This document shows positions 18,734 through 27,106 of a stretch of DNA of 64,000 nt, piece after piece; the first letter of the stretch is position 1, and every line of letters starts with the position of its first letter. The notes under the pieces are model-generated. The model had not been told where the DNA came from. It saw only the letters and a program-made list of their open reading frames with translations, and ran no database searches. This DNA comes from a bacterium (GTDB lineage: Bacteria; Vulcanimicrobiota; Xenobia; Xenobiales; JADMJV01): contig JADMJV010000029.1 in assembly GCA_018780265.1 (NCBI GenBank), positions 1 through 64,000 on the forward strand, given 5' to 3'. A program made the translations under genes and the position numbers.

Positions 18734-18934
18734 TCAGTCTGATGCCTCAAACATCAAGGCTTTCAGTGCAGCGGTAAGCTGACTTTGCTCAATCGAACTT
18801 AACGATCCGCTCTCGGCACGAGCGATGAGCGACTCCAATTCCTGGATGCTCAGTCCGGCGTGAGCCCGGAAGGCTGCCTCGATTTCGGGAGAGAGCGCCG
18901 CCTTCGGCGAGGCGGATTTCTTTGATTTCTTCAC
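18734..18934 (-). CDS. Small helical protein of unknown function
   Basis: A 66-residue protein starting at a GTG that overlaps the stop of the upstream HD-domain gene as GTGA, which indicates translational coupling. It has a Lys/Ser-rich start, then two or three helices (EIEAAFRAHAGLSIQELESL; QSQLTAALKALMFEAS). I do not recognise it. The coupling suggests a role linked to the SpoT-like HD protein. Confidence 0.55.
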   Translation of the reverse strand: MKKSKKSASPKAALSPEIEAAFRAHAGLSIQELESLIARAESGSLSSIEQSQLTAALKALMFEASD

Positions 18935-19347
18935 TGCAAAGCCTGCCAACTCTCCCGGTAGCGCTGCAGACGCTCAGCGTCCCTGGGCGTGACCCGCTTG
19001 AGTCGACGCACATCCATGTTATCTTCCAAATCGGCCAACTTCACCTGGCGCGCCACAGGATCGGTCTTGGCCCTTTGCACAAATTGCTGATAGCTCTCGC
19101 CGGAACGCCGGGTCACCCCCTCCAGAGCGCCTAATACTTTAGCCGAAAAACCTTCCTGGAGAAGCATTTCCGGGGTCACCGGAGTGTCCTCCAGCAGGTC
19201 GTGCATGACCGCCACCATCTGAGCCTCGGCTCCCTGGCAGCGCAGCATTACCCGCAAAGGATGGAGAATATAGGGCTCTCCCGCCTTGTCTCTCTGCCCT
19301 TTATGATATTGCACCGCCAACTCAATGGCCCGCTCCAGGGTGGACAT
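18931..19347 (-). CDS. HD-domain protein of the RelA/SpoT hydrolase type
   Basis: A 138-residue single-domain protein with the features of the (p)ppGpp hydrolase domain of SpoT/MESH1: YHKGQRDKAGEPYILHPLRV (metal ligand His29), MVAVMHDLLEDT (HD at 49-50), and VKLADLEDNMD with the distal metal-binding Asp. It has no synthetase domain, so it would be a small alarmone hydrolase or a phosphohydrolase on another nucleotide. It is followed by a coupled 66-residue gene and preceded by a hybrid kinase gene ending 3 bp away on the same strand. Confidence 0.8.
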   Translation of the reverse strand: MSTLERAIELAVQYHKGQRDKAGEPYILHPLRVMLRCQGAEAQMVAVMHDLLEDTPVTPEMLLQEGFSAKVLGALEGVTRRSGESYQQFVQRAKTDPVARQVKLADLEDNMDVRRLKRVTPRDAERLQRYRESWQALQ

Positions 19348-19350
19348 ACA

Positions 19351-21174
19351 CTAACTCCTCACTCGGGCCCGTTCAATGGCCGCTTCCAACTCTTCCCGGC
19401 GCACCGGCTTGCTTAAGTAGTCGTTCATACCTGCCCGCAGGCAGCGCTCCTTGTCTTCAGTAAAAGCGTTGGCGGTCAGGGCAACAATCCAGGGGTCCTC
19501 GCCCACGCGACTACGGATCTGCTGGGTGGCCTCCAACCCGTCCATCTCGGGCATCTGCAGATCCATTAAAACCAAGCCAAAGGGCTCGCTGAGAATGGCT
19601 TCCACGGCCGCTTTCCCCGAAGCCACCAGATGGACTTCGTGGCCAAGCCGAACCAGCGTCTCGCGAATGACCATTTGATTCACCCGATTGTCTTCGGCAA
19701 CCAGAATCTTGAGCGGGCGCTGGTCGTTGACTACGGCCGGGTGGGGCGCCGATGCCAAACGGCCAACCTTGATCGGTATACGCAGCCAGAACTGACTGCC
19801 GTTCGGGGCGACAGGGGCCTTCCAATCGACCGGCACCTCACCACTGCTGTTCCCGCGCGACGATAACCACATGCTGCCCCCCAGCAGTTGAGCCAGTTCT
19901 CGCGAGATTGCCAGGCCCAATCCGGTCCCGCCGTGGGCGCGAACCGCTCGCGTGTCGCCCTGCGAAAACGCCTGAAACAGGCGCGTAAAGGCTTCCGGTT
20001 CGATGCCAATGCCCTGGTCCCAAACACTCAATTGCAGCACACCCGCCAGGCGTTCCGCGCGCACTTCCACAGTGCCGGTCCGGCTAAACTTGATGGCGTT
20101 TCCGAGCAAATTTAGTAGAATCTGACGGAGCTTCAGTCTGTCTGAGACGATCACGGCCGGAATTTCGGGCTCGACTCGCACCGCCAACTCCAGCCCTTTC
20201 ACCTGCGCCACCGGGCCCATCAAGCGACGCAACTCTTCGAGCAGGTCGCGAAAATCAAAGGGAGTATTGTCGGCCCGCATCTGGCCTGCTTCGATCTTGG
20301 ACAGGTCCAGGATATCGCTGATCAAAACCAGCAGAGACTCGCTGGAGTCGCGCAGAGCGCGCAACCAGCGCCGCTGCTGCTCGGTGGTCTGAGTATCCAG
20401 GAGCAGGTTGGTCAATCCGCAAATCGCGTTCATCGGCGTGCGGATTTCATGGCTCATGGTTGCCAAAAAAATACTCTTGGCCTGGCTGGCCTGTTCGGCC
20501 GCACGGCGGGCCTGCAACAAAGCTGCATTCTGCTCGGCCAGAAGCGATCGCTGGTGCTTTTCTTGGGCAAGCAGATCTTCTTGCTGAGAACGCGCCTGAT
20601 CCAGTTCCAGCATAGCCGTTTGCAGGTTGATGTAGCGCAGGTGATGACGATGACCGGTGATGGCCATAAATACCCCAAAGAAAACCACCATAGCCGCCGT
20701 CAGGCGCTCGGCAGTGCCTCCCTGGGCAACCATTGCCGCCACTGAGGGCACAAGCATGGTGGCCAGATAGCTCAACATAAGGGGAAAGTTGGGGGTCAGC
20801 GTCGAGATAGCACCGGCCACGATGCCCACGGTGGTCATCAAGGCTATCAGACCGCTCCAACTGCGGCCATATTCCAATACGGCCAGACAAGAATAGGCCG
20901 ACCAACTGACGGCCACGGCCAGCACGCTGGCGGCATAGCCGTTTCTGAATTTGGGAAGTTGGTAGACGTGACAACTCTGCAACCTCTGTCCCAGGTAAAG
21001 GCGCACCAATCCGAAAACGGTCGTCAGCAATAAAACAGCGATCACCTGACCGGGAAAATTGTCCCAGAGGTCGCCGGCAAACGCCGTAGACAAACCCAAC
21101 AGGGGGTAGATGGCCAGGGTGGCACATCCCCCGCTGTCTCCCAAATCCCGGTCTGCCTGGTATTCGTGGGCCAT
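19351..21174 (-). CDS. Hybrid sensor histidine kinase with receiver domain, paralog of the 12.8-kb kinase
   Basis: A 607-residue membrane kinase with the same layout as its paralog: about six N-terminal hydrophobic segments (20-175), a coiled coil, HisKA with His242 in [11 protein letters not shown], HATPase_c ([24 protein letters not shown]), and a receiver with the Asp in [13 protein letters not shown]. Both share TVGIVAGA in the membrane module, so the two sensors arose by duplication. It is likely the first gene of an operon with the SpoT-like HD gene, which would tie signal reception to nucleotide-alarmone turnover. That link is an inference from spacing. Confidence 0.88.
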   Translation of the reverse strand: MAHEYQADRDLGDSGGCATLAIYPLLGLSTAFAGDLWDNFPGQVIAVLLLTTVFGLVRLYLGQRLQSCHVYQLPKFRNGYAASVLAVAVSWSAYSCLAVLEYGRSWSGLIALMTTVGIVAGAISTLTPNFPLMLSYLATMLVPSVAAMVAQGGTAERLTAAMVVFFGVFMAITGHRHHLRYINLQTAMLELDQARSQQEDLLAQEKHQRSLLAEQNAALLQARRAAEQASQAKSIFLATMSHEIRTPMNAICGLTNLLLDTQTTEQQRRWLRALRDSSESLLVLISDILDLSKIEAGQMRADNTPFDFRDLLEELRRLMGPVAQVKGLELAVRVEPEIPAVIVSDRLKLRQILLNLLGNAIKFSRTGTVEVRAERLAGVLQLSVWDQGIGIEPEAFTRLFQAFSQGDTRAVRAHGGTGLGLAISRELAQLLGGSMWLSSRGNSSGEVPVDWKAPVAPNGSQFWLRIPIKVGRLASAPHPAVVNDQRPLKILVAEDNRVNQMVIRETLVRLGHEVHLVASGKAAVEAILSEPFGLVLMDLQMPEMDGLEATQQIRSRVGEDPWIVALTANAFTEDKERCLRAGMNDYLSKPVRREELEAAIERARVRS

Positions 21175-21251
21175 AGGGGAGGCGTTCGCTCAGGGCAGGG
21201 CAACTTCATTTCCAACAGGATCCTTTGGCGCTTGCCCAAAGATGCGGGCTG

Positions 21252-24194
21252 ATGAATTTCGCAGTACTCCCCTCCCGAGTTCAAATACCCAGTCCCGACC
21301 TTACGGCCCTGCCCAGGCGCAACCGGCTGGCTCAATTGCTGCGTGCCGACAGTCGACTGGCCTGGGTAGTAGCCGGTCCAGGCTTTGGCAAGACTCAATG
21401 GGTCGCTCACTGGGCACAGAAGCTGTCTCCCCAACCAGCCTGGCTGACCCTGGGGCACCGCGAGGACGATCCTCACTCGCTATTGATTTATTTGAGGGCA
21501 GCCTGGCTACGCTGCTTTCCGCATCTCAACAGCGAGCCCCTCGACGCCCTATTGAGTCAGGGATTTGCTCCCGAGCGGTGGCGCCCGGTCGCCGACGCGC
21601 TGGGCTGCCTGCTGGAAAGCCACAGTGCTTGCTTGATCGTGGACGACACCCACCATCTCCAGGGCGAAGCCCTGCGCCTGCTCGGCTATCTGATGCAATT
21701 CAGTCCGACCTCGCTGGGGTGGGTCCTGATCGGGCGTGAGGCGCTGGAACTGGATTTTCTGGCCAACTGGCGAGCTCGAGGTTGGGTAGTCGATATCGGG
21801 CCTGAGCAACTACGCTTTGAGAGCCACGAACTGGTAGAGCATGGCCTGGACGCCACCCAGGTCGAAGCCACCGGCGGTTGGCCCATGGCGGTAGATGCCT
21901 TGCGCCGCACCGGTGCAGCCCAAGCCGATCCGGCCAAGCTGCTGGACCAGGTTTGGAAAAGCCTGGACGAAGATCTCAAGGACATGCTGTGCCGCTGCAG
22001 CGTGTTCGAATTTGTCAGCCTGGCCCAGGTGATGCAGTTGTGCCCCCACCTTGCGGCTGGCGAGTTGCTGCCCAAGGCCGCTGATCAGGGAGTATTTCTG
22101 CAACGCTACGGACACACCGAGTATCGCTTCCATCCGCTGGCGAGATCTTTTCTGCTGCAGCAATTGCGAGTCTCACGAAAACTGGTCAAGTCCAGCCACC
22201 AACTGGCCGCCCCCCTGGCCCTCTCGCAAGGGGACTACGATGAGGCCCTCTGGCACCTGTTTGAGATCGGCGCCACCCAGGAGGCAGCCGGCGTGCTGGC
22301 CCATTGGGGACCGTCGCTACTGGAGCAGGGGGCTTTTCAAAAATTGCTCCACTACGTGGAACAGTTGCCGTCCGCTCACCGCGATCCCGGATTGCGCCTG
22401 GCCTACGCGCAGGCGTTGGCCAGCAGCCACCGTTTCGAAAGTGCTCTGCAGGAGTTTCTCCAGCTAACCCGGGTCCAAGAAAACTCCACCCGGGGACAGG
22501 CCCTGCTAGGAGCGGGCAAAGTGCTGGTGGATACTCTGCAACCCAGCGGAGCCAAAGCTCTTTTACGCCAGGCCTATCCTCACCTCAATCGCGAACAAAA
22601 GGGCCAGGTGCTCCTACTGTTGGCAGAAAACAGTCTCAATCAAGGGGCCTCGCGCCAGGCTCAGCGCTATCGACGCCTGGCCCTGACCCAACCGGGCCCC
22701 TCCAGAGACAGGCTGGAGGTGCGCTTACACCTGCGGGCCGGCAACCTGGAGCAGGCTCGCGAAGCCCTTTTGCGCGAGGCTGATGGTAGCGGCACCGGTC
22801 ACCGTAACGAGGCCCTGCTGTTGGCCTATCTGGCGGTGCTGCAGGGCGACTGGAGTAGCGCTGAACTTCTGGCCCGATCTTCATTGCGTCAGGCTCAGGC
22901 CAGCCAGGAGCGATTTGCCGAGAGCGTAGCCTGGATGCGCATCGGGCATGCACTACAACTCAAGCCAGGCTCCCAGGCCGAGGAAATTCGCTCGTGCTAC
23001 GCCAAGGCCCGTCAGCTCACCGAGGCGATGGGGGCCCCGCGCCTGCAGGCCGAGGCCCTGATGGGCGAAGCTCTCTTCTGCGCCCACCAGGGCGAATGGG
23101 TCCGCTCCTACGATGCCGCCCTGCAGGCTCTGGAACTGACCCGACAGGCCGGAGACGCCTGGCTGAGTGCCTGGCTGCAGTTGACCTCGGCCATTTCGGC
23201 CAAACTCGGCCAGCACCCGGGCTGGTCTGACCTGATGCAGGCCGCGCGGCTGCAATTTGAAGAGGTGCAGGACCGCTTTGGGATCTTTCTGACCCAGCTC
23301 TGGGCCCAGCCCGAACGGGCTCAGGCTCTGGCCCGAGAAGGCGGCTTCGCGTTTGTCATGGAGAAGCCCACTCTCTTTGGGCCGCGCGTCGCAACGCCGG
23401 TGGTCCCCCCCCTGCCAGAACCTGCCCCAGAGTTAGGCCAGGCCTTGCGCATCTGTTTACTGGGACCCATCCAGGTGTGGCGCGGCGGTCAAGAAGTGCC
23501 TCACAAATTGTGGAAACGCAAGAAAGCCAAAGAACTGCTGGGCATCCTGCTATCCCTGCGGGGGGGCTTTGTCTCCAAAGAGCGCCTCTGGGACCTGCTC
23601 TTTCCCGAGAGCACTCCACAGGCGGCTGCCCGCGACCTGCGCGTTTTGTTGCACGCACTCTTTGAGGTGCTCGACCCGGACCGCCCCCACAATGCCACCG
23701 CACGCTCGGTGGTACGACGCGATGATCACTATGCGCTCCCCTGGAACGAAGAACTGGGATTGGATCTGGCGGAGTTTGAACGCTTCGTAGAGTTGGGCCA
23801 ACAAGCGGCCGACCCCGAAGAGGCCGCACACCTTTTCCAGCGGGCTCTAGATTTGGTGCGTGGCGACTACTTACAGGAATTTCCATATGCCGATTGGGCA
23901 TCCGCCTCGCGGGAGCGCTGGAAGCAGCAATATCTGGACACGGCCAGTCGTCTGGCCGCCCATTTCTCCGCCCAGCAGCGCAGCGAACAGGTCACCCAGA
24001 TCGCCCACCTCATGTTGCAACGGGACCGCTGCTGGGAGGAAGGCTACCAGTTGTTGATGAGGTCACACCTGCACCAGGGTCGGCTGGCTCAGGCGGCTCG
24101 AGTCTACGACCAGTGCCGCCAGGCCCTGGACGAAGACCTGGGGGTGGAGCCCGGCGAAACGACCGAAGAACTCTACGCCCAGGCCCTCGGTTAG
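21252..24194 (+). CDS. MalT-like STAND regulator with C-terminal winged helix and BTAD domain
   Basis: A 980-residue protein from the ATG at 21252 (MNFAVLPSRV); an in-frame TTG at 21225 is less likely. The N-terminal STAND NTPase has Walker A AGPGFGKT (41-48) and IVDDTHHL (Walker B). A long array of TPR-like helices fills the middle. The C-terminus starts with LRICLLGPIQVWRGG, a winged helix like that of SARP regulators, and ends in a bacterial transcriptional activator domain (LYAQALG at the end). This order places the DNA-binding part last, with BTAD in place of the LuxR HTH of MalT. The effector and target genes are unknown. Confidence 0.85.
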   Translation: MNFAVLPSRVQIPSPDLTALPRRNRLAQLLRADSRLAWVVAGPGFGKTQWVAHWAQKLSPQPAWLTLGHREDDPHSLLIYLRAAWLRCFPHLNSEPLDALLSQGFAPERWRPVADALGCLLESHSACLIVDDTHHLQGEALRLLGYLMQFSPTSLGWVLIGREALELDFLANWRARGWVVDIGPEQLRFESHELVEHGLDATQVEATGGWPMAVDALRRTGAAQADPAKLLDQVWKSLDEDLKDMLCRCSVFEFVSLAQVMQLCPHLAAGELLPKAADQGVFLQRYGHTEYRFHPLARSFLLQQLRVSRKLVKSSHQLAAPLALSQGDYDEALWHLFEIGATQEAAGVLAHWGPSLLEQGAFQKLLHYVEQLPSAHRDPGLRLAYAQALASSHRFESALQEFLQLTRVQENSTRGQALLGAGKVLVDTLQPSGAKALLRQAYPHLNREQKGQVLLLLAENSLNQGASRQAQRYRRLALTQPGPSRDRLEVRLHLRAGNLEQAREALLREADGSGTGHRNEALLLAYLAVLQGDWSSAELLARSSLRQAQASQERFAESVAWMRIGHALQLKPGSQAEEIRSCYAKARQLTEAMGAPRLQAEALMGEALFCAHQGEWVRSYDAALQALELTRQAGDAWLSAWLQLTSAISAKLGQHPGWSDLMQAARLQFEEVQDRFGIFLTQLWAQPERAQALAREGGFAFVMEKPTLFGPRVATPVVPPLPEPAPELGQALRICLLGPIQVWRGGQEVPHKLWKRKKAKELLGILLSLRGGFVSKERLWDLLFPESTPQAAARDLRVLLHALFEVLDPDRPHNATARSVVRRDDHYALPWNEELGLDLAEFERFVELGQQAADPEEAAHLFQRALDLVRGDYLQEFPYADWASASRERWKQQYLDTASRLAAHFSAQQRSEQVTQIAHLMLQRDRCWEEGYQLLMRSHLHQGRLAQAARVYDQCRQALDEDLGVEPGETTEELYAQALG

Positions 24195-24201
24195 GCAGAC
24201 G

Positions 24202-24468
24202 CTATTCGGGCAAGGGACTGGTATTGGGCTGCTCCAATTTGACCCGTGCATCGCGCGGGAATCAGCAGGACCACCGGGCTCTGTTCGGCCATGGCCAGAT
24301 TGCGTGCGTCAGGGTGCGCAGGCGCGTATCTTCAGGAACGGTCACGGCCAGGGTGGAAGTCTGATTGTTGTTCCACTGAGCCGAAAATCCGCTTACTCCA
24401 AAGCGGCGGTTCGCAGCCCTGAATTGATGCCGCCCGGCCCAAATCCCTGGGCAGGAGCGTGGCCACAA
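24202..24468 (-). pseudogene. Decayed minus-strand gene with compensating frameshifts
   Basis: One frame reads TLAVTVPEDTRLRTL and later DARVKLEQPNTSPLPE before a TAG stop at 24202, but is broken by a TGA between them. Over that interval a second frame reads DARNLAMAEQSPVVLLIP. Joined by one -1 and one +1 shift they make a coherent protein end. The stop lies 7 bp from the end of the convergent BTAD gene, as a real gene would. The start is not clear. It could be a true pseudogene or reflect paired sequence errors. Confidence 0.35.
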
Positions 24469-24509
24469 GCTGAGAACTCCTGCTTACTTCGTTTCGAGGG
24501 GGCAGTCCA

Positions 24510-24884
24510 ATGCCGGTATGTCCTAACTGCGCCAGCGATGTGCGCGATGGCAAGACTTTTTGTGGGGGGTGTGGAGCTTCGATGACGAATCCGTCAACAC
24601 CGTCGGTGGGTGGTTCAAGCAAGATAGAACTCGACAATCGCCTGCTCAACTCTCTGCTGGCCATCTTTGTCAACAAGCCGGGCGGCCTGCAGGTACAAAT
24701 TGCCGAACAGGGCAACTTACAGGTTCAGCAGGGAGACCTCCAGGTAGGCGTGGACCCCTTTACCCTGGCTCAAAGTCTGCGTGTTCAGCTGCGCAATGGC
24801 AATCTGGGACCCTTCGTCGTTCAGCTCAATCAGTTGCAGTTGGGTCCCCAAGGCCTGACGATCTCGCTCAATCTGCAAACGTGA
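24510..24884 (+). CDS. Zinc-ribbon protein with C-terminal beta-rich domain, unknown function
   Basis: A 124-residue protein with an N-terminal zinc ribbon (CPNCASDVRDGKTFCGGCG, four Cys), a Ser/Thr/Pro linker and then a repetitive beta-rich part (LQVQIAEQGNLQVQQGDLQV; QLNQLQLGPQGLTISLNLQT). The beta-rich part resembles an edge of a lipid-binding or scaffold beta-sheet, but I do not recognise the family. It overlaps the next gene as GTGA, so the two are coupled and their products probably work together. Confidence 0.6.
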   Translation: MPVCPNCASDVRDGKTFCGGCGASMTNPSTPSVGGSSKIELDNRLLNSLLAIFVNKPGGLQVQIAEQGNLQVQQGDLQVGVDPFTLAQSLRVQLRNGNLGPFVVQLNQLQLGPQGLTISLNLQT

Positions 24885-25456
24885 GCCAGTTTCTCGGCCA
24901 GTGTGGTGCCTCACTGCAGAGCCGAGACGTGAACGCCGCGCTGGCTAATCTTCGAGGAGTCGGCCCGATCTCGTTTCAAATGGGGTGCTTCACCATCCAT
25001 ACCAAACTGCCCATCGGTATGGGGGTCACGCTGGTGGCCATTCCCCAATCGACCCCTGACACGGTGACCTTCTCCATTCCCTTCGATCAGATCAAGGGCG
25101 ACAGAACCGGTGGCATGGCCAAATTCATCGCCAGCAGCCTATGGGGTACCGTGCAATCGTTTGCCGAGAAGAAAATCCGGGCCCGCCTCACGGCCCTGGG
25201 CCTGCCCGCCGATACGGTAACGTTGGGCCAGGGCCTGGACGGCAAAACCAAAGTGGGCAAAGCCGTGCTCCACCTCAAACCACTCAACGCCTGGTTGCTG
25301 CGCCAACCGCCCATACAGGGCTTTAAGGTCACGGTGGATACCCTGTGGGCCACCGAGGACGCCCTTAATCTCATTCTGGACGTCTTTCACACCGGCGAAG
25401 GCACGGCCCCGCCCCCCCGCTACGGCCTGCCCGCCGGACCCAGCTACACCACTTAG
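24881..25456 (+). CDS. Unknown protein coupled to the zinc-ribbon gene, possibly frameshifted at its 3' end
   Basis: From the GTG at 24881 it is 191 residues, starting MSQFLGQCGASLQ. It has a mixed beta/alpha pattern with no known motif. It ends shortly after a C-rich run near 25405-25420. Downstream of its stop another frame reads HLANLTLKATGLTTGFLVNF, similar in style to the end of the upstream partner (GPQGLTISLNLQT). This suggests the true C-terminus may lie in that frame and that a base was lost or gained near 25410-25450. Function unknown. Confidence 0.5.
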   Translation: MSQFLGQCGASLQSRDVNAALANLRGVGPISFQMGCFTIHTKLPIGMGVTLVAIPQSTPDTVTFSIPFDQIKGDRTGGMAKFIASSLWGTVQSFAEKKIRARLTALGLPADTVTLGQGLDGKTKVGKAVLHLKPLNAWLLRQPPIQGFKVTVDTLWATEDALNLILDVFHTGEGTAPPPRYGLPAGPSYTT

Positions 25457-25924
25457 CCAATCTGACCCTGAAGGCCACCGGCCTGACCACGGGGTTCCTG
25501 GTAAATTTCTCCAAAGAAAAGTCTGATTTCCGACGAATTGACTCACCTGCGAACAAATCTCTCGCCATCTCTCCCCCTCCCCACCTTCCCCTTATTTGGC
25601 CTTGCAGTGGCACCCAGTCTAGCCGCTTTTGGCCTGGTTATCTGCTTTCGATTTTACCGGTGAATAGGAGCAGCACTCCGACTATCCTGGCAAATTGAAA
25701 ACCAGATTTATGCAATGCAAGGATGTTTCAGAGGAGACGCCAGACCCTGGTTTCAGGATGCACTTGGCGCCAGGCTGCGGCGCAGACTTAACGGCTCTGG
25801 GAGATTGACGCAAAGAGTTAACAACCTTGTTACATCCCGTCTAAGTCAAACCACCCTTTGTGGCATCCCAGTTTATTTATCATAGGCTAGACTTAGTAGG
25901 TAGAAATACACAAGGGAGCGCAAC
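25457..25924. other. 468-bp stretch without a confirmed gene
   Basis: The first 90 bp may encode the frameshifted tail of the preceding gene. The rest (about 25600-25920) is less GC-rich than the surroundings and looks non-coding. It should contain the promoter of the PilZ gene at 25925, which has AAGGGAG as its ribosome binding site. I looked for a c-di-GMP (GEMM) riboswitch because the next gene is PilZ, but only found an isolated GACGCAAAG, which is not enough. Confidence 0.4.
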
Positions 25925-26266
25925 GTGGAAGCAGTGTCCGAACTCGATCTGGAAAATCGTCGCGGGGCCCCTCGGCTCAGTTACGCGGTGGACATAAAAT
26001 ATGTCCGTCAAGGAGGCTCCATCCAATCAGGCAGGGCCATCAACGTCAGCCAGACTGGCGCCCGTTTGATGCTCGACGAGGGCTCGGAATGTCCCGAATT
26101 GACGGTAGAGTTTGAAGGCAAGGTGGCCCTACTGGCCCGCCAGGTCTGGGAGCACAGGTTGCCCGGAGGAAAAAAGGTGGTGGGCGTGATTTTCGAGGGC
26201 TTCCATTGGGGCCAGCGAGTGGCTCTGGACGACTACCTCTTTGATCTGGAACGGAGCGCGGCCTGA
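25925..26266 (+). CDS. PilZ-domain protein (putative c-di-GMP receptor)
   Basis: A 113-residue single PilZ domain starting at a GTG with AAGGGAG upstream. The N-terminal ENRRGAPR matches the RxxxR c-di-GMP motif and INVSQTGARL matches (D/N)xSxxG. These residues bind the phosphates and guanines of c-di-GMP, so binding is likely. A paralog lies at 50550-50909 and the two share both protein and nucleotide similarity around LDLxNRR. Its last 138 bases overlap the convergent STM4011-type gene in antisense. Confidence 0.85.
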   Translation: MEAVSELDLENRRGAPRLSYAVDIKYVRQGGSIQSGRAINVSQTGARLMLDEGSECPELTVEFEGKVALLARQVWEHRLPGGKKVVGVIFEGFHWGQRVALDDYLFDLERSAA

Positions 26267-27106
26267 CGGGATTCGCTCCAGTATGCCCGATCCGAAGACA
26301 CGGTTCATTTGCAGGTATTCCAAATGAACGTAGCCGATGTAACAGCGACAGTGGTCCGTCAGGCACAGGCGAGGCCTTAAAGCCGTCCACCATTGTCGGT
26401 CATACAAGTTTCCCAGGGGCTGAGACTGAAAATGGCAGGTGCGCAGCATTCCCTCCCCGTCGACCGAAACCACCCTGGAACCGCCGCCACAGGGTCGACC
26501 CCGACTGGCATACGCCTGCGTGTTCAGCTCGTAAAGCGGGTCGATGTGAGAAAAGAAGCGCCGATCCTCCTCGGCTAACTCGTCTAATTGTGCCTTGACG
26601 GCGTTGATCCACAGGTAGACCGAAGGGGCCAGCCGTTGGCGCAGTTCAAGAATGGCCTTTCGAAAGCGAGCAAAGCCCACCACCCCCACCGAATAGGCCA
26701 CTTGGGCCTGGTCGAGCCGCCTACATTGGGCCAAAAAGCGCTTGGGGTCGGCCCAGTCGGGATGAAAGGTGGCCCAGATAGCCAACTTGTCCCCGCACTG
26801 TGAGGCAAAAGCCAGCGGCGCGGACAGATTGGTCTGCACCACCACCTTTTCTATCTGGGGCAGGCGACACAATTCCACAATGGCCTCGCGATAGTATCGG
26901 CGCACCAGAGCCTCGCCCCAAGGCGTGAAAAAAACGCGCAGGTGCCAATTGTGCTGGGCCCGAGCCCACTCCAAAAATCGCACCAGGCAGGACCGGTCGT
27001 ACTCGAGTTGACGGCGATTTTCCCTCCGCTTGGCGAAGGGGCAGTAGGCGCAGGCATAATTGCAAGAAGACAGCGGCCCGCGATAGAGCAGAGTTAACTC
27101 GTTCAT
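26129..27106 (-). CDS. STM4011-family radical SAM protein
   Basis: A 325-residue radical SAM enzyme with the [4Fe-4S] motif C15-x3-C19-x2-C22 (SCNYACAYCPF). Further cysteines in RPCGGG, LRTCHF and DHCRCYIGYVHLE could hold an auxiliary cluster. The family travels with STM4012 and STM4013 in many bacteria, but its reaction is not established. Its start overlaps the STM4012 stop as ATGA, so they are co-translated. The final ~46 residues are encoded antisense to the PilZ gene and have no obvious conservation, so this may be a recent extension. Family assignment is by sequence memory and context. Confidence 0.72.
   Translation of the reverse strand: MNELTLLYRGPLSSCNYACAYCPFAKRRENRRQLEYDRSCLVRFLEWARAQHNWHLRVFFTPWGEALVRRYYREAIVELCRLPQIEKVVVQTNLSAPLAFASQCGDKLAIWATFHPDWADPKRFLAQCRRLDQAQVAYSVGVVGFARFRKAILELRQRLAPSVYLWINAVKAQLDELAEEDRRFFSHIDPLYELNTQAYASRGRPCGGGSRVVSVDGEGMLRTCHFQSQPLGNLYDRQWWTALRPRLCLTDHCRCYIGYVHLEYLQMNRVFGSGILERIPSGRAPFQIKEVVVQSHSLAPMEALENHAHHLFSSGQPVLPDLAGQ

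Noticed and set aside
25700..25924. c-di-GMP (GEMM) riboswitch before the PilZ gene
   Set aside because: Only GACGCAAAG resembles part of the motif; the GNRA-loop helix and receptor pairing could not be found.
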